Of a stretch of 10,348 bases of DNA, positions 1-7,241 are shown piece after piece. Source of the DNA: an uncultured Rubellimicrobium sp. Lineage in GTDB: Bacteria > Pseudomonadota > Alphaproteobacteria > Rhodobacterales > Rhodobacteraceae. The stretch covers positions 1 through 10,348 of the forward strand of contig CADCUU010000490.1 in NCBI GenBank assembly GCA_902805995.1, written 5' to 3'. Positions within the stretch are counted from its first letter, which is position 1; each line of letters opens with the position of its first letter. The notes under the pieces were generated by a model, which was given only the letters and a program-made list of their open reading frames with translations, made no database searches and was not told where the DNA came from. The position numbers and the translations under genes are program-made.

Positions 1-1338
<1,338 letters not shown>

Positions 1339-1485
1339 GGATAACTCCTCGTGAAAGCGGGGCCAAGCGAGCCGGGGTGCGACATCGCGCAGCTTGTGAT
1401 GCGGATAAGGATATGGGATGAGGCGCGGAATCGACAGGGGCAGTCACGACCCCGTCAATCCGTCGACGTTCTTCGAGGAGCGCCC
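1339..1485. promoter_or_regulatory. Divergent intergenic region between tldD and ctaC
   Basis: This 147-base gap separates two divergent genes and must hold the promoters of both tldD and the cox operon. Shine-Dalgarno sequences are clear at both ends: GAGGAG for tldD at 1345-1350 (minus strand) and GAGGAG for ctaC at 1475-1480. A TTGTGA (1394-1399) and an A/T-richer stretch at 1401-1420 are the only promoter-like elements on the plus strand, and I see no -35/-10 pair with good spacing. An imperfect inverted repeat, GACAGGGG (1433-1440) and CCCCGTC (1450-1456) with one bulged A, lies in the probable ctaC leader. It is followed by the palindrome CGTCGACG (1461-1468). That the promoters lie here is inferred from gene layout, not from a convincing motif. 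Confidence 0.55.
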
Positions 1486-2373
1486 ATGCGACTGTTCAAG
1501 CCCTTCCGCACGCTCGCCGCCGCCACCGGGGTGGCCCTGACCGGCGCCGCCGCCTGGGCGCAGGACCTGGGCGACGCGGCGGTCGCGGCCACCGTGGACG
1601 GCCTGCCCGTGATCGGCCAGCCCGTCCCCAACGGCATCAACTGGCAGCCCTCGGTCACCGACATCTCCCAGGATTCCCGCTGGCTCGACGGCATGGTCAA
1701 CTGGATCATCCTGGTGATCGTGCTCTTCGTGAGCGCGCTTCTCCTGTGGGTCATCTACCGCTTCCACGAGCGGCGGAACCCCAAGGCCGCGCAGTTCACG
1801 CACAACTCCCCGCTGGAGATCACCTGGACCATCGTGCCGATCGTGATCCTGGCCTTCATCGGCGCGTTCTCCCTGCCGGTCCTCTTCGAGCAGCAGGAGA
1901 TCCCCGAGGGCGACGTGCACATCACCGTCACGGGCTACCAGTGGTACTGGAATTACCAGTACCCGGACGAGGGCATCGCCTTCGACGCCTACATGATCGG
2001 CTACAACGAGGGGAACCTGAACCCCGGCATCTCCGCCCAGCTCCAGGAGGCTGGCTACCAGGACGCCCACTTCAAGCTCGCCGCCGACAACGCGGTGGTC
2101 GTCCCGGCGGGCGCCACGGTGGTGGTGACGGTCACCGGGGGTGACGTGATCCATTCCTGGACCGTTCCGGCCTTTGGCGTGAAACAGGACGCGGTGCCCG
2201 GCCGCCTTGCCCATCTGTGGTTCAACGCCGAGACCGAGGGCGTCTATTTCGGCCAGTGCTCCGAGCTTTGCGGCAAGGACCACGCCTTCATGCCGATCAC
2301 CGTCCGTGTGGTGAGCCCCGAGGCCTACGAAGCCTGGATCGCCGAGGCGCAGGCCGAGTTCCCGGCGAGCTGA
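1486..2373 (+). CDS. ctaC: Cytochrome c oxidase subunit II (aa3 type)
   Basis: Subunit II of the aa3 cytochrome c oxidase accepts electrons from cytochrome c through the dinuclear CuA centre on its periplasmic domain and passes them to subunit I. The 295-residue protein starts with a cleavable signal peptide (cleavage likely after AAAWA, residue 25), then has two membrane spans at about 71-91 and 112-132. The C-terminal cupredoxin domain carries the aromatic electron-entry patch YQWYWNYQYP (151-160). The complete CuA ligand set is H223 in VIHSW, then C258, E260, C262, H266 and M269 in CSELCGKDHAFM. The open frame extends upstream to 1351, but ATG at 1486 has GAGGAG five bases ahead and yields the signal peptide. 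It is the first gene of the cta cluster. Length and motifs match Rhodobacter and Paracoccus homologues; nothing is missing. Confidence 0.97.
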   Translation: MRLFKPFRTLAAATGVALTGAAAWAQDLGDAAVAATVDGLPVIGQPVPNGINWQPSVTDISQDSRWLDGMVNWIILVIVLFVSALLLWVIYRFHERRNPKAAQFTHNSPLEITWTIVPIVILAFIGAFSLPVLFEQQEIPEGDVHITVTGYQWYWNYQYPDEGIAFDAYMIGYNEGNLNPGISAQLQEAGYQDAHFKLAADNAVVVPAGATVVVTVTGGDVIHSWTVPAFGVKQDAVPGRLAHLWFNAETEGVYFGQCSELCGKDHAFMPITVRVVSPEAYEAWIAEAQAEFPAS

Positions 2374-2397
2374 TCCCCCGGGGAGCGGCACCAGGTC

Positions 2398-2428
2398 GCG
2401 GCGCCCAGGCCTATGCCACGGGCGCCGC
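2398..2428 (+). other. Strong RNA hairpin between ctaC and ctaB
   Basis: A perfect 9-base inverted repeat, GCGGCGCCC (2398-2406) and GGGCGCCGC (2420-2428), lies in the 95-base gap after the ctaC stop. The 13-base loop contains a further GGC/GCC pairing (2408-2410 with 2415-2417), so the stem can be extended past a small internal loop. Only short T-containing sequence (TTCGCTTATC) follows, so it is not a classic intrinsic terminator. It may be an attenuator, a partial terminator or a 3'-end stabiliser for ctaC mRNA, lowering ctaB output relative to the structural subunit. The structure is seen directly; the role is inferred. Confidence 0.55.
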
Positions 2429-2468
2429 TTCGCTTATCTGAGCATCGCATCCGAGACAGGACATCCTC

Positions 2469-3401
2469 ATGAGCGACGCGACCCTCGAGGCTCCTCTGGC
2501 CGGTCCCGCTGAGGCCGAAATGGGCGACTTCTGGGCGCTCCTCAAGCCGCGCGTCATGTCGCTGGTGGTCTTCACCGCGATGGTGGGGCTTGTGGCGGCG
2601 CCGGGGCATGTGCATCCCTTCATCGCCTTCGTCTCGATCCTCTGCATCGCGGTGGGCGGCGGCGCGTCGGGCGCGCTGAACATGTGGTGGGACGCGGATA
2701 TCGACGCGGTGATGCGCCGGACCCGCAACCGCCCCGTGCCTTCGGGCCGCGTGCAGCCGGGCGACGCGCTGGCCATCGGGCTGGCGCTGTCGGGCTTCTC
2801 GGTCATGCTGCTGGGGCTGGCGGCCAACTGGATGGCGGCGGGACTTCTGGCCTTCACGATCTTCTTCTACGCCGTGGTTTATACAATGTGGCTCAAGCGG
2901 CGGACGCCGCAGAACATCGTGATCGGCGGCCTCGCCGGGGCGCTGCCGCCGCTGGTGGGCTGGGTCGCGGCCACGGGCTCCTTCGCCTGGGCGCCGGTCC
3001 TCATGGTGGCGCTGGTCTTCATGTGGACGCCGCCGCATTTCTGGGCGCTCGCGCTGTTCGTCCGGGGCGACTACGGCCTCGCGAAGGTGCCGATGCTGAC
3101 CGAGACGCATGGCGATCGCACCACGCGCCGGCACATCCTGGCCTATGCGGTCCTCCTCGTGCCGGTGTCGCTCGCGCTGGGCCTCACGCCCGTGGCCGGG
3201 GTCGTTTACCTGTCGGCAAGCGTCGTGCTGAACCTGCTCTTCGTCCGTTCCGCTTGGATCGTCTGGCGGCGCGACCATGCGACGTCGGAGGCCGACCGCT
3301 GGGGGGCCGAGAAGGGGCTCTTCAAGCTGTCGCTGCTGTATCTTTTCCTGCATTTCGGTGCGCTTCTGGCGGAAGCGGCGCTGGGCACCTGGGGGGCCTG
3401 A
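2469..3401 (+). CDS. ctaB: Protoheme IX farnesyltransferase (heme O synthase)
   Basis: This integral membrane prenyltransferase of the UbiA family (CtaB/CyoE/COX10) transfers a farnesyl group to protoheme to make heme O, the precursor of heme A for the oxidase. The 310-residue protein has about nine hydrophobic segments. The first prenyl-diphosphate/Mg binding motif is NMWWDADID (N71, D75, D79), followed by RRTRNRP (83-89). The conserved [12 protein letters not shown] loop is at 138-149 and [11 protein letters not shown] at 186-196. The second cytosolic motif is [15 protein letters not shown] (201-215). The start ATG has an ACAGGACA purine-rich stretch upstream rather than a perfect Shine-Dalgarno. 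It lies 95 bases after ctaC, behind a hairpin, and only three bases separate its stop from the next gene. Length and motifs are normal for the family. Confidence 0.96.
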   Translation: MSDATLEAPLAGPAEAEMGDFWALLKPRVMSLVVFTAMVGLVAAPGHVHPFIAFVSILCIAVGGGASGALNMWWDADIDAVMRRTRNRPVPSGRVQPGDALAIGLALSGFSVMLLGLAANWMAAGLLAFTIFFYAVVYTMWLKRRTPQNIVIGGLAGALPPLVGWVAATGSFAWAPVLMVALVFMWTPPHFWALALFVRGDYGLAKVPMLTETHGDRTTRRHILAYAVLLVPVSLALGLTPVAGVVYLSASVVLNLLFVRSAWIVWRRDHATSEADRWGAEKGLFKLSLLYLFLHFGALLAEAALGTWGA

Positions 3402-3404
3402 CAC

Positions 3405-3611
3405 ATGGCGATCCGAGTCGAGCATGAGCTGCACACGCGTCGCAAGGGGCGCAACTACGGGGTAGGCCTTCTCCTTGCGGGGGTCATCGCCATCGTCTTC
3501 GGCCTCACGGTGGTGAAGGCCCTGAACCTGGGCGACATCCGCCAGATGGAGGGGTTCGACCACACGTCGCGCCCCGGCATGATCACGGAGGGGGAGGGCC
3601 AGTCCCAATGA
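3405..3611 (+). CDS. Small single-span membrane protein in cox operon, function unknown
   Basis: This 68-residue protein has a basic N-terminal stretch (HTRRKGRNYG, 10-19), one membrane span at about 19-39, and an acidic, polar C-terminal tail containing MEGFDHTSRPGM (48-59). By the positive-inside rule the N-terminus should be cytoplasmic and the tail periplasmic. It starts three bases after the ctaB stop and its stop overlaps the ctaG start in ATGA (3608-3611), so translational coupling is likely. From memory, short proteins of this kind with a GFDH-type tail sit at the same place in Rhodobacterales cta clusters. They are annotated as hypothetical or oxidase-assembly proteins. The sequence does not resemble the Paracoccus subunit IV (CtaH). 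Location suggests a role in oxidase assembly or CtaG function, but there is no catalytic motif and no recognised function. That it is a real gene is well supported by tight packing and its membrane-protein composition. Confidence 0.85.
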   Translation: MAIRVEHELHTRRKGRNYGVGLLLAGVIAIVFGLTVVKALNLGDIRQMEGFDHTSRPGMITEGEGQSQ

Positions 3612-4207
3612 CCCCCCAGACCCGCACCGCATTTGGCGCCGTCGGCCTCGTGGTCACCATGGGCGCGCTGAGCTTCGCGGCCGTTCCCTTCTACGACTGG
3701 TTCTGCCGCGTCACGGGCTTCGGAGGGACGACGATGGTCGCCGATGGCAGCACGGTCGTCCCCTCGGACGAGTTCGTGACGGTCCGATTCGCGGCCACCC
3801 TCGACCGGGACATGCCCTGGACCTTCCGCCCGGTGGAGACCCAGATGCGGGTCCGCCTGGGCGAGACCAACCTCGCCTTCTTCGAGGCGCATAACCCGAC
3901 CGACCAGCCCGTCGCGGGGCAGGCCACGTTCAACGTGGTGCCCTACGCGGCCGGCGGCTACTTCGACAAGATCCAGTGCTTCTGCTTCACCGAGCAGGTG
4001 CTCCAGCCCGGCGAGACGGTGCAGATGCCAGTGAGCTTCTACGTCGATCCCGCGATGCTGGATGACCCCGAGGGGAAGTTCGTCCACGAGATCACGCTGG
4101 GCTACACGTTCTACGAGATCGAGCTTCCCGAGGAGGAGGCGCATGCCGCGCTCGACTCCGGCGTTGGAGGGGCTTTGACAGCCGACGCGCCAGCGTCCAT
4201 AGACTGA
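3608..4207 (+). CDS. ctaG: Cytochrome c oxidase assembly protein CtaG (Cox11 family)
   Basis: CtaG/Cox11 is a membrane-anchored copper chaperone that delivers Cu(I) to the CuB site of oxidase subunit I. The 199-residue protein has one N-terminal membrane span (about 8-26) followed by the conserved [13 protein letters not shown] (29-41), which includes C33. A periplasmic beta-rich domain follows. The copper-binding CFCF signature lies in [11 protein letters not shown] with C124 and C126. The downstream VSFYVDP (142-148) and ITLGYTFYE (162-170) segments are typical of the family. The start overlaps the stop of the 68-aa gene, and GGAGGG-type purine tracts end about ten bases upstream, giving a good ribosome binding site. 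The last 20 or so residues ([19 protein letters not shown]) are not part of the conserved domain. The DNA coding for them contains a promoter-like element for ctaE. Confidence 0.96.
   Translation: MTPQTRTAFGAVGLVVTMGALSFAAVPFYDWFCRVTGFGGTTMVADGSTVVPSDEFVTVRFAATLDRDMPWTFRPVETQMRVRLGETNLAFFEAHNPTDQPVAGQATFNVVPYAAGGYFDKIQCFCFTEQVLQPGETVQMPVSFYVDPAMLDDPEGKFVHEITLGYTFYEIELPEEEAHAALDSGVGGALTADAPASID
4175..4205 (+). promoter_or_regulatory. Putative sigma-70 promoter for ctaE inside the ctaG 3' end
   Basis: A perfect consensus -35 hexamer TTGACA (4175-4180) is followed after 17 bases by CATAGA (4198-4203). Reading the -10 as TAGACT (4200-4205) gives a better hexamer with a 19-base spacer. A start site near 4210 would leave a leader of about 26 bases with a strong GAGGGGGAA ribosome binding site (4219-4227) before the ctaE ATG at 4236. 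A consensus -35 is rare by chance in DNA this GC-rich. The element overlaps the poorly conserved C-terminal codons of ctaG, where codons GCT TTG ACA GCC could drift freely. The match is seen; activity is inferred. Confidence 0.5.
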
Positions 4208-4235
4208 CCGCCGCGACCGAGGGGGAACCGCCACG

Positions 4236-5036
4236 ATGGCTCATGTGAAGAACCACGACTACCACGTCCTGCCGCCCTCCATCTGGCCCTTCGTGGGCGC
4301 GGTCGGCGGCTTCGTCATGCTGTTCGGCTCCGTGCTCTGGATGCACGGCTCCGGCCCCTGGCTGTTCCTGATCGGCCTCGTGGCGGTGCTTTACACCATG
4401 TACGGCTGGTGGGCCGACGTGGTCGCCGAATCGAGCGTGGGGGACCACACCCCCGTGGTCCGCATCGGCCTGCGCTACGGCTTCATCCTGTTCATCATGT
4501 CCGAGATCATGTTCTTCGCGGCATGGTTCTGGAGCTTCTTCAAGCACGCCATGTACCCGATGGGCCCCGAATCGCCCGCCGTGGACGGCGTCTGGCCGCC
4601 CCCGGGCATCGAGACCTTCGACCCCTGGCACCTGCCGCTCATCAACACGCTGATCCTGCTCTGCTCGGGCGCGGCGGCCACCTGGGCGCACCATGCCCTC
4701 GTGCATGACAACAACAAGAAGGACATGGCCTACGGCCTGATGCTCGCGATCGGGCTCGGCTTCGTGTTCACGGTCTTCCAGGCCTACGAGTACAGCCACG
4801 CGGCCTTCGGCTTTGCCGGCAACATCTACGGCGCGAACTTCTTCATGGCGACGGGCTTCCACGGCGCGCATGTCATCATCGGTACGATCTTCCTCGCCGT
4901 CTGCCTGTTCCGCGTCTACCGCGGCCACTTCACCCCGGAAAAGCACGTCGGCTTCGAGGCCGCAGCCTGGTACTGGCACTTCGTCGACGTGGTCTGGCTG
5001 TTCCTGTTCGCCTCCATCTACATCTGGGGCGGCTGA
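4236..5036 (+). CDS. ctaE: Cytochrome c oxidase subunit III (aa3 type)
   Basis: Subunit III is a core, non-redox membrane subunit of the aa3 oxidase. It supports proton uptake and protects the enzyme from turnover inactivation. The 266-residue protein has seven hydrophobic spans, at about 17-36, 40-56, 77-100, 132-150, 164-184, 197-224 and 244-264. Conserved features include the buried glutamate E90 in [14 protein letters not shown], which has the same number as the DCCD-reactive residue of the Rhodobacter sphaeroides subunit. Others are [12 protein letters not shown] (120-131), the loop HHALVHDNN (152-160), [11 protein letters not shown] (207-217) and [14 protein letters not shown] (245-258). 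The start ATG has GAGGGGGAA at 4219-4227. It lies 28 bases after ctaG and is followed by a terminator-like stem. Length matches the family; the gene is intact. Subunit I is not encoded nearby. Confidence 0.97.
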   Translation: MAHVKNHDYHVLPPSIWPFVGAVGGFVMLFGSVLWMHGSGPWLFLIGLVAVLYTMYGWWADVVAESSVGDHTPVVRIGLRYGFILFIMSEIMFFAAWFWSFFKHAMYPMGPESPAVDGVWPPPGIETFDPWHLPLINTLILLCSGAAATWAHHALVHDNNKKDMAYGLMLAIGLGFVFTVFQAYEYSHAAFGFAGNIYGANFFMATGFHGAHVIIGTIFLAVCLFRVYRGHFTPEKHVGFEAAAWYWHFVDVVWLFLFASIYIWGG

Positions 5037-5063
5037 TCCCGGCCCCAGGACTTGACCTGACCG

Positions 5064-5091
5064 GCGCGCGGGGGCATCCCCCGCGCGCTTT
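5064..5091 (+). terminator. Terminator-like 11-bp GC hairpin after ctaE
   Basis: GCGCGCGGGGG (5064-5074) and CCCCCGCGCGC (5078-5088) form a perfect 11-base-pair stem with a CAT loop, followed by TTT (5089-5091). It lies 27 bases after the ctaE stop and 18 bases before the likely surf1 start. The very stable stem fits an intrinsic terminator, but the T tract is short, so partial read-through into surf1 is possible. The structure is seen directly; termination efficiency cannot be judged. Confidence 0.7.
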
Positions 5092-5096
5092 GCATT

Positions 5097-5103
5097 GGAG
5101 AGG
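5097..5103 (+). promoter_or_regulatory. Ribosome binding site deciding the surf1 start
   Basis: GGAGAGG lies six bases before GTG at 5110. The same frame also holds TTG at 5095, upstream of this site, and GTG at 5104, one base downstream of it. Neither has a ribosome binding site at usable spacing, so GTG 5110 is preferred. Confidence 0.6.
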
Positions 5104-5109
5104 GTGCCC

Positions 5110-5781
5110 GTGAGGCGTCTCTGGTTTCCGATCGTGATGGGCGTCGTCGGCGTCGCCGTGCTCTGCGCGCTAGGCGTCTGGCAGCTTGGTCGCATGGGGC
5201 AGAAGGAAGAGCTGCTCGCCCGGATCGAGGCGCGCATCGGCGCCGAGCCCGTGCCGGTGCCCGCCGCGCCCGACCCAGGCCCGGACCAGTACCTCCCCGT
5301 GACCGTGACGGGCGTGCTGGGGGGCGAGGAGCTTCACGTCCTGACCTCCGTCAAGGACGAGGGACCGGGCTACCGCGTCATCTCCGCCCTGACCGCCGGC
5401 GACCGTCGGCTGCTCGTCGATCTGGGCTTCGTGCCGGAGGAGGCCAAGGACAGCCCCCGCATGGCCGAAGGCGTCACCGTCACCGGCAATCTCATGTGGC
5501 CGCAGGAGGCCGATTCCTGGACGCCCGCGCCGGACGAAGGGCGGGGCATCTGGTTCTCGCGCGATGTGGCCGCCATGGCCGAGCGTCTGGGCACCGAGCC
5601 CATCATGGTCGTCGCGCGCGACATCACCGGCGCGGAGGTCGGGACGCTTCCGATCCCGGTGGACAGCTCCGGCGTGCCGAACGATCACTACGAATACGCG
5701 GTGACCTGGTTCGGGCTCGCCGCCGTCTGGGCGGTGATGAGCCTGTTCCTCATCACGCGGCTCCGGCGGGGGCAGGCGTGA
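5110..5781 (+). CDS. surf1: Surf1 family cytochrome oxidase assembly protein
   Basis: Surf1 (Shy1 in yeast) is an inner-membrane assembly factor that helps insert heme A into subunit I. In Paracoccus the copy at the end of the cta cluster (Surf1c) serves the aa3 oxidase, and the location here is the same. With GTG at 5110 as start the protein has 223 residues, close to bacterial Surf1 length. It has the two-span layout of the family: an N-terminal helix at about 5-23 and a C-terminal one at about 199-216, with a periplasmic domain between. Conserved signatures are GVWQLGRMGQKEELL (22-36), YLPVTVTG (61-68), GPGYRVISAL (85-94), RRLLVDLGFVP (99-109), GNLMWP (126-131) and NDHYEYAVTWFGLA (191-204) with H193. 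It sits 73 bases after ctaE, behind a terminator-like hairpin, so its transcription may depend on read-through. An upstream TTG at 5095 would add five residues but lacks a ribosome binding site. Confidence 0.93.
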   Translation: MRRLWFPIVMGVVGVAVLCALGVWQLGRMGQKEELLARIEARIGAEPVPVPAAPDPGPDQYLPVTVTGVLGGEELHVLTSVKDEGPGYRVISALTAGDRRLLVDLGFVPEEAKDSPRMAEGVTVTGNLMWPQEADSWTPAPDEGRGIWFSRDVAAMAERLGTEPIMVVARDITGAEVGTLPIPVDSSGVPNDHYEYAVTWFGLAAVWAVMSLFLITRLRRGQA

Positions 5782-5811
5782 CGGGCCGCGCGGCAGATTG
5801 AGGAACGACCG

Positions 5812-7200
5812 ATGATGTATGTCTCCACCCGGGGCCTCGCCCCCGCGCTCGACTTCGAGCGGGCCATGATGACGGGCCTCGCCGCCGATGGCGGGCTCTA
5901 CGTGCCGGAGGCGGTGCCGGTCATGACCGCGGAGCAGATCGCCGCGCTGGCGGGGCTGTCCTTCGAGGAGGTGGCATTCCGTGTCATGCGCCCCTTCGTC
6001 GGCGGCACCTTCGGGGACGAGGAGTTCCGGGCGCTGATCGACGCGGCCTACGGGGCGTTCGGCCATGCGGCGCGTGTGCCGCTGGTGCAGCTCGCGCCCA
6101 ACCACTTCCTGCTGGAGCTGTTCCACGGGCCCACGCTCGCCTTCAAGGACGTGGCGATGCAGCTCATCGGACAGCTGTTCCAGGCGGCGCTGGCGCGGAC
6201 CGGGGGGCGGATCACCATCGTGGGCGCCACCTCCGGCGACACGGGGTCGGCGGCGATCGAGGCGTTCCGGGGCCTGAGGGGCGTGGACGTGTTCATCCTC
6301 TACCCGCATGGCCGGGTGAGCGAGGTGCAGCGCCGGCAGATGACCACGCCCCAGGAGGCGAACGTCCATGCGCTCGCCCTCGACGGAGATTTCGACGATT
6401 GCCAGGCGGCGCTCAAGGCGATGTTCGCGGACCGCGACTTTGCCGAGGGGGTGCAGCTTGCGGGCGTGAACTCGATCAACTGGGCGCGGGTGCTGGCGCA
6501 GGTGGTCTACTACATCACCGCCGCCGTCTCTCTCGGTGCGCCGCACCGCCCGGTCAGCTTCACCGTGCCGACCGGGAACTTCGGCGACATCTATGCGGGG
6601 CTGATCGCCCGCCGCATGGGCCTGCCCATCGAGAAGCTGGTGATCGCGACCAACCGGAACGACATCCTCCACCGCACCATGGTCACGGGTGAGCATCGCA
6701 AGGAGGGCGTCGTCCCCTCCATCAGCCCGTCGATGGACATCCAGGTCAGCTCCAACTTCGAGCGGGCGCTGTTCGACGCCTATGGGCGTGACGCCCATGC
6801 GGTCGCGGCGGACATGGCGAGCTTGCGCGAGGACGGCGGGTTCGCCGTGGGGCAGGGCGCCATCGAGACCCTGCGCGACTGGTTCGCCTCCGGCCGCGCC
6901 TCGGAGCAGGAGACTTCGGCCACCATCGCGCGCACCCTGCGCGAGACGGGGGAACTGCTGTGCCCGCACAGCGCCGTGGGCGTGCATGTTGCCGAACAGC
7001 ACCTCGGGCCCACGCCGATGGTCACGCTCGCCACCGCGCATCCGGCCAAGTTCCCCGACGCCGTGGAGGAGGCGACCGGCATCCGCCCGCCCCTTCCCCC
7101 CCGCATGGCCGACCTGTATGACCGTCCGGAACGGGTGACGCAGGTTCCGAACGACCTGCCCACCCTCAAGGCCCTCATCCGGGAGCGCATCCGTCCTTGA
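5812..7200 (+). CDS. thrC: Threonine synthase
   Basis: This pyridoxal-phosphate enzyme converts O-phospho-homoserine to threonine and phosphate, the last step of threonine synthesis in the cytosol. The 462-residue length is typical of the proteobacterial form. The N-terminal motif YVSTRG (3-8) and DGGLYVPE (26-33) are family hallmarks. HGPTLAFKDVAMQ (105-117) contains the PLP-binding lysine K112. GATSGDTGSAA (138-148) is the phosphate-binding loop, and PTGNFGDI and ATNRNDILHR follow in the catalytic fold type II domain. ATG at 5812 has GAGGAA (5800-5805) six bases upstream. The next codon is also ATG, but the family usually begins M-x-YVSTRG, which favours 5812. It lies 30 bases after surf1. 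Its metabolic role is unrelated to the oxidase; the linkage is a conserved neighbourhood in Rhodobacterales rather than a functional pathway. Confidence 0.96.
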   Translation: MMYVSTRGLAPALDFERAMMTGLAADGGLYVPEAVPVMTAEQIAALAGLSFEEVAFRVMRPFVGGTFGDEEFRALIDAAYGAFGHAARVPLVQLAPNHFLLELFHGPTLAFKDVAMQLIGQLFQAALARTGGRITIVGATSGDTGSAAIEAFRGLRGVDVFILYPHGRVSEVQRRQMTTPQEANVHALALDGDFDDCQAALKAMFADRDFAEGVQLAGVNSINWARVLAQVVYYITAAVSLGAPHRPVSFTVPTGNFGDIYAGLIARRMGLPIEKLVIATNRNDILHRTMVTGEHRKEGVVPSISPSMDIQVSSNFERALFDAYGRDAHAVAADMASLREDGGFAVGQGAIETLRDWFASGRASEQETSATIARTLRETGELLCPHSAVGVHVAEQHLGPTPMVTLATAHPAKFPDAVEEATGIRPPLPPRMADLYDRPERVTQVPNDLPTLKALIRERIRP

Positions 7201-7241
7201 GCCTCCCCCCGCCGATCAACCAGGAGCGCATCCGCCCTTGA
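7175..7241 (+). repeat. Direct repeat bridging the thrC stop and M16 peptidase start
   Basis: The 19-base sequence GGAGCGCATCCGYCCTTGA occurs at 7182-7200 and again at 7223-7241 with one difference (T7194 versus C7235). The similarity extends leftward, giving 23 matches over 26 bases (7175-7200 against 7216-7241), with copies offset by 41 bases. In copy one the final TGA is the thrC stop. In copy two the TTG inside the same string is the only plausible start of the M16 peptidase, and the GGAG of the repeat is part of its ribosome binding site. A short tandem duplication at the gene junction is the simplest reading. Confidence 0.8.
7222..7226 (+). promoter_or_regulatory. Ribosome binding site for the TTG start of the M16 peptidase
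   Basis: AGGAG ends 11 bases before TTG at 7238, a rather long spacing. No ATG or GTG exists in frame between the thrC stop and the conserved N-terminus (VRLHTLPNG), so TTG is the only good start. Confidence 0.5.

Noticed and set aside
1351..1485. Upstream extension of the ctaC frame
   Set aside because: It would place 45 non-conserved residues before a clear signal peptide, and ATG 1486 has an ideal Shine-Dalgarno.
5052..5080. TTGACC as a -35 element for a surf1 promoter
   Set aside because: The expected -10 position falls in the GC hairpin (CATCCC) and has no resemblance to a -10 hexamer.
1486..5781. The oxidase cluster as a novel system because subunit I is missing
   Set aside because: Separation of ctaD from the ctaC-ctaB-ctaG-ctaE cluster is the normal arrangement in Rhodobacter and Paracoccus relatives.
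5170..7041. Long antisense open frame of 623 codons opposite surf1 and thrC, and similar long antisense frames at 2325-3632, 4092-5237 and 9051-10298
   Set aside because: These lie opposite well-identified genes in very GC-rich DNA, where the frame complementary to third-position G/C lacks stops. Their translations are rich in R, H, G, D and P with no recognisable domain.
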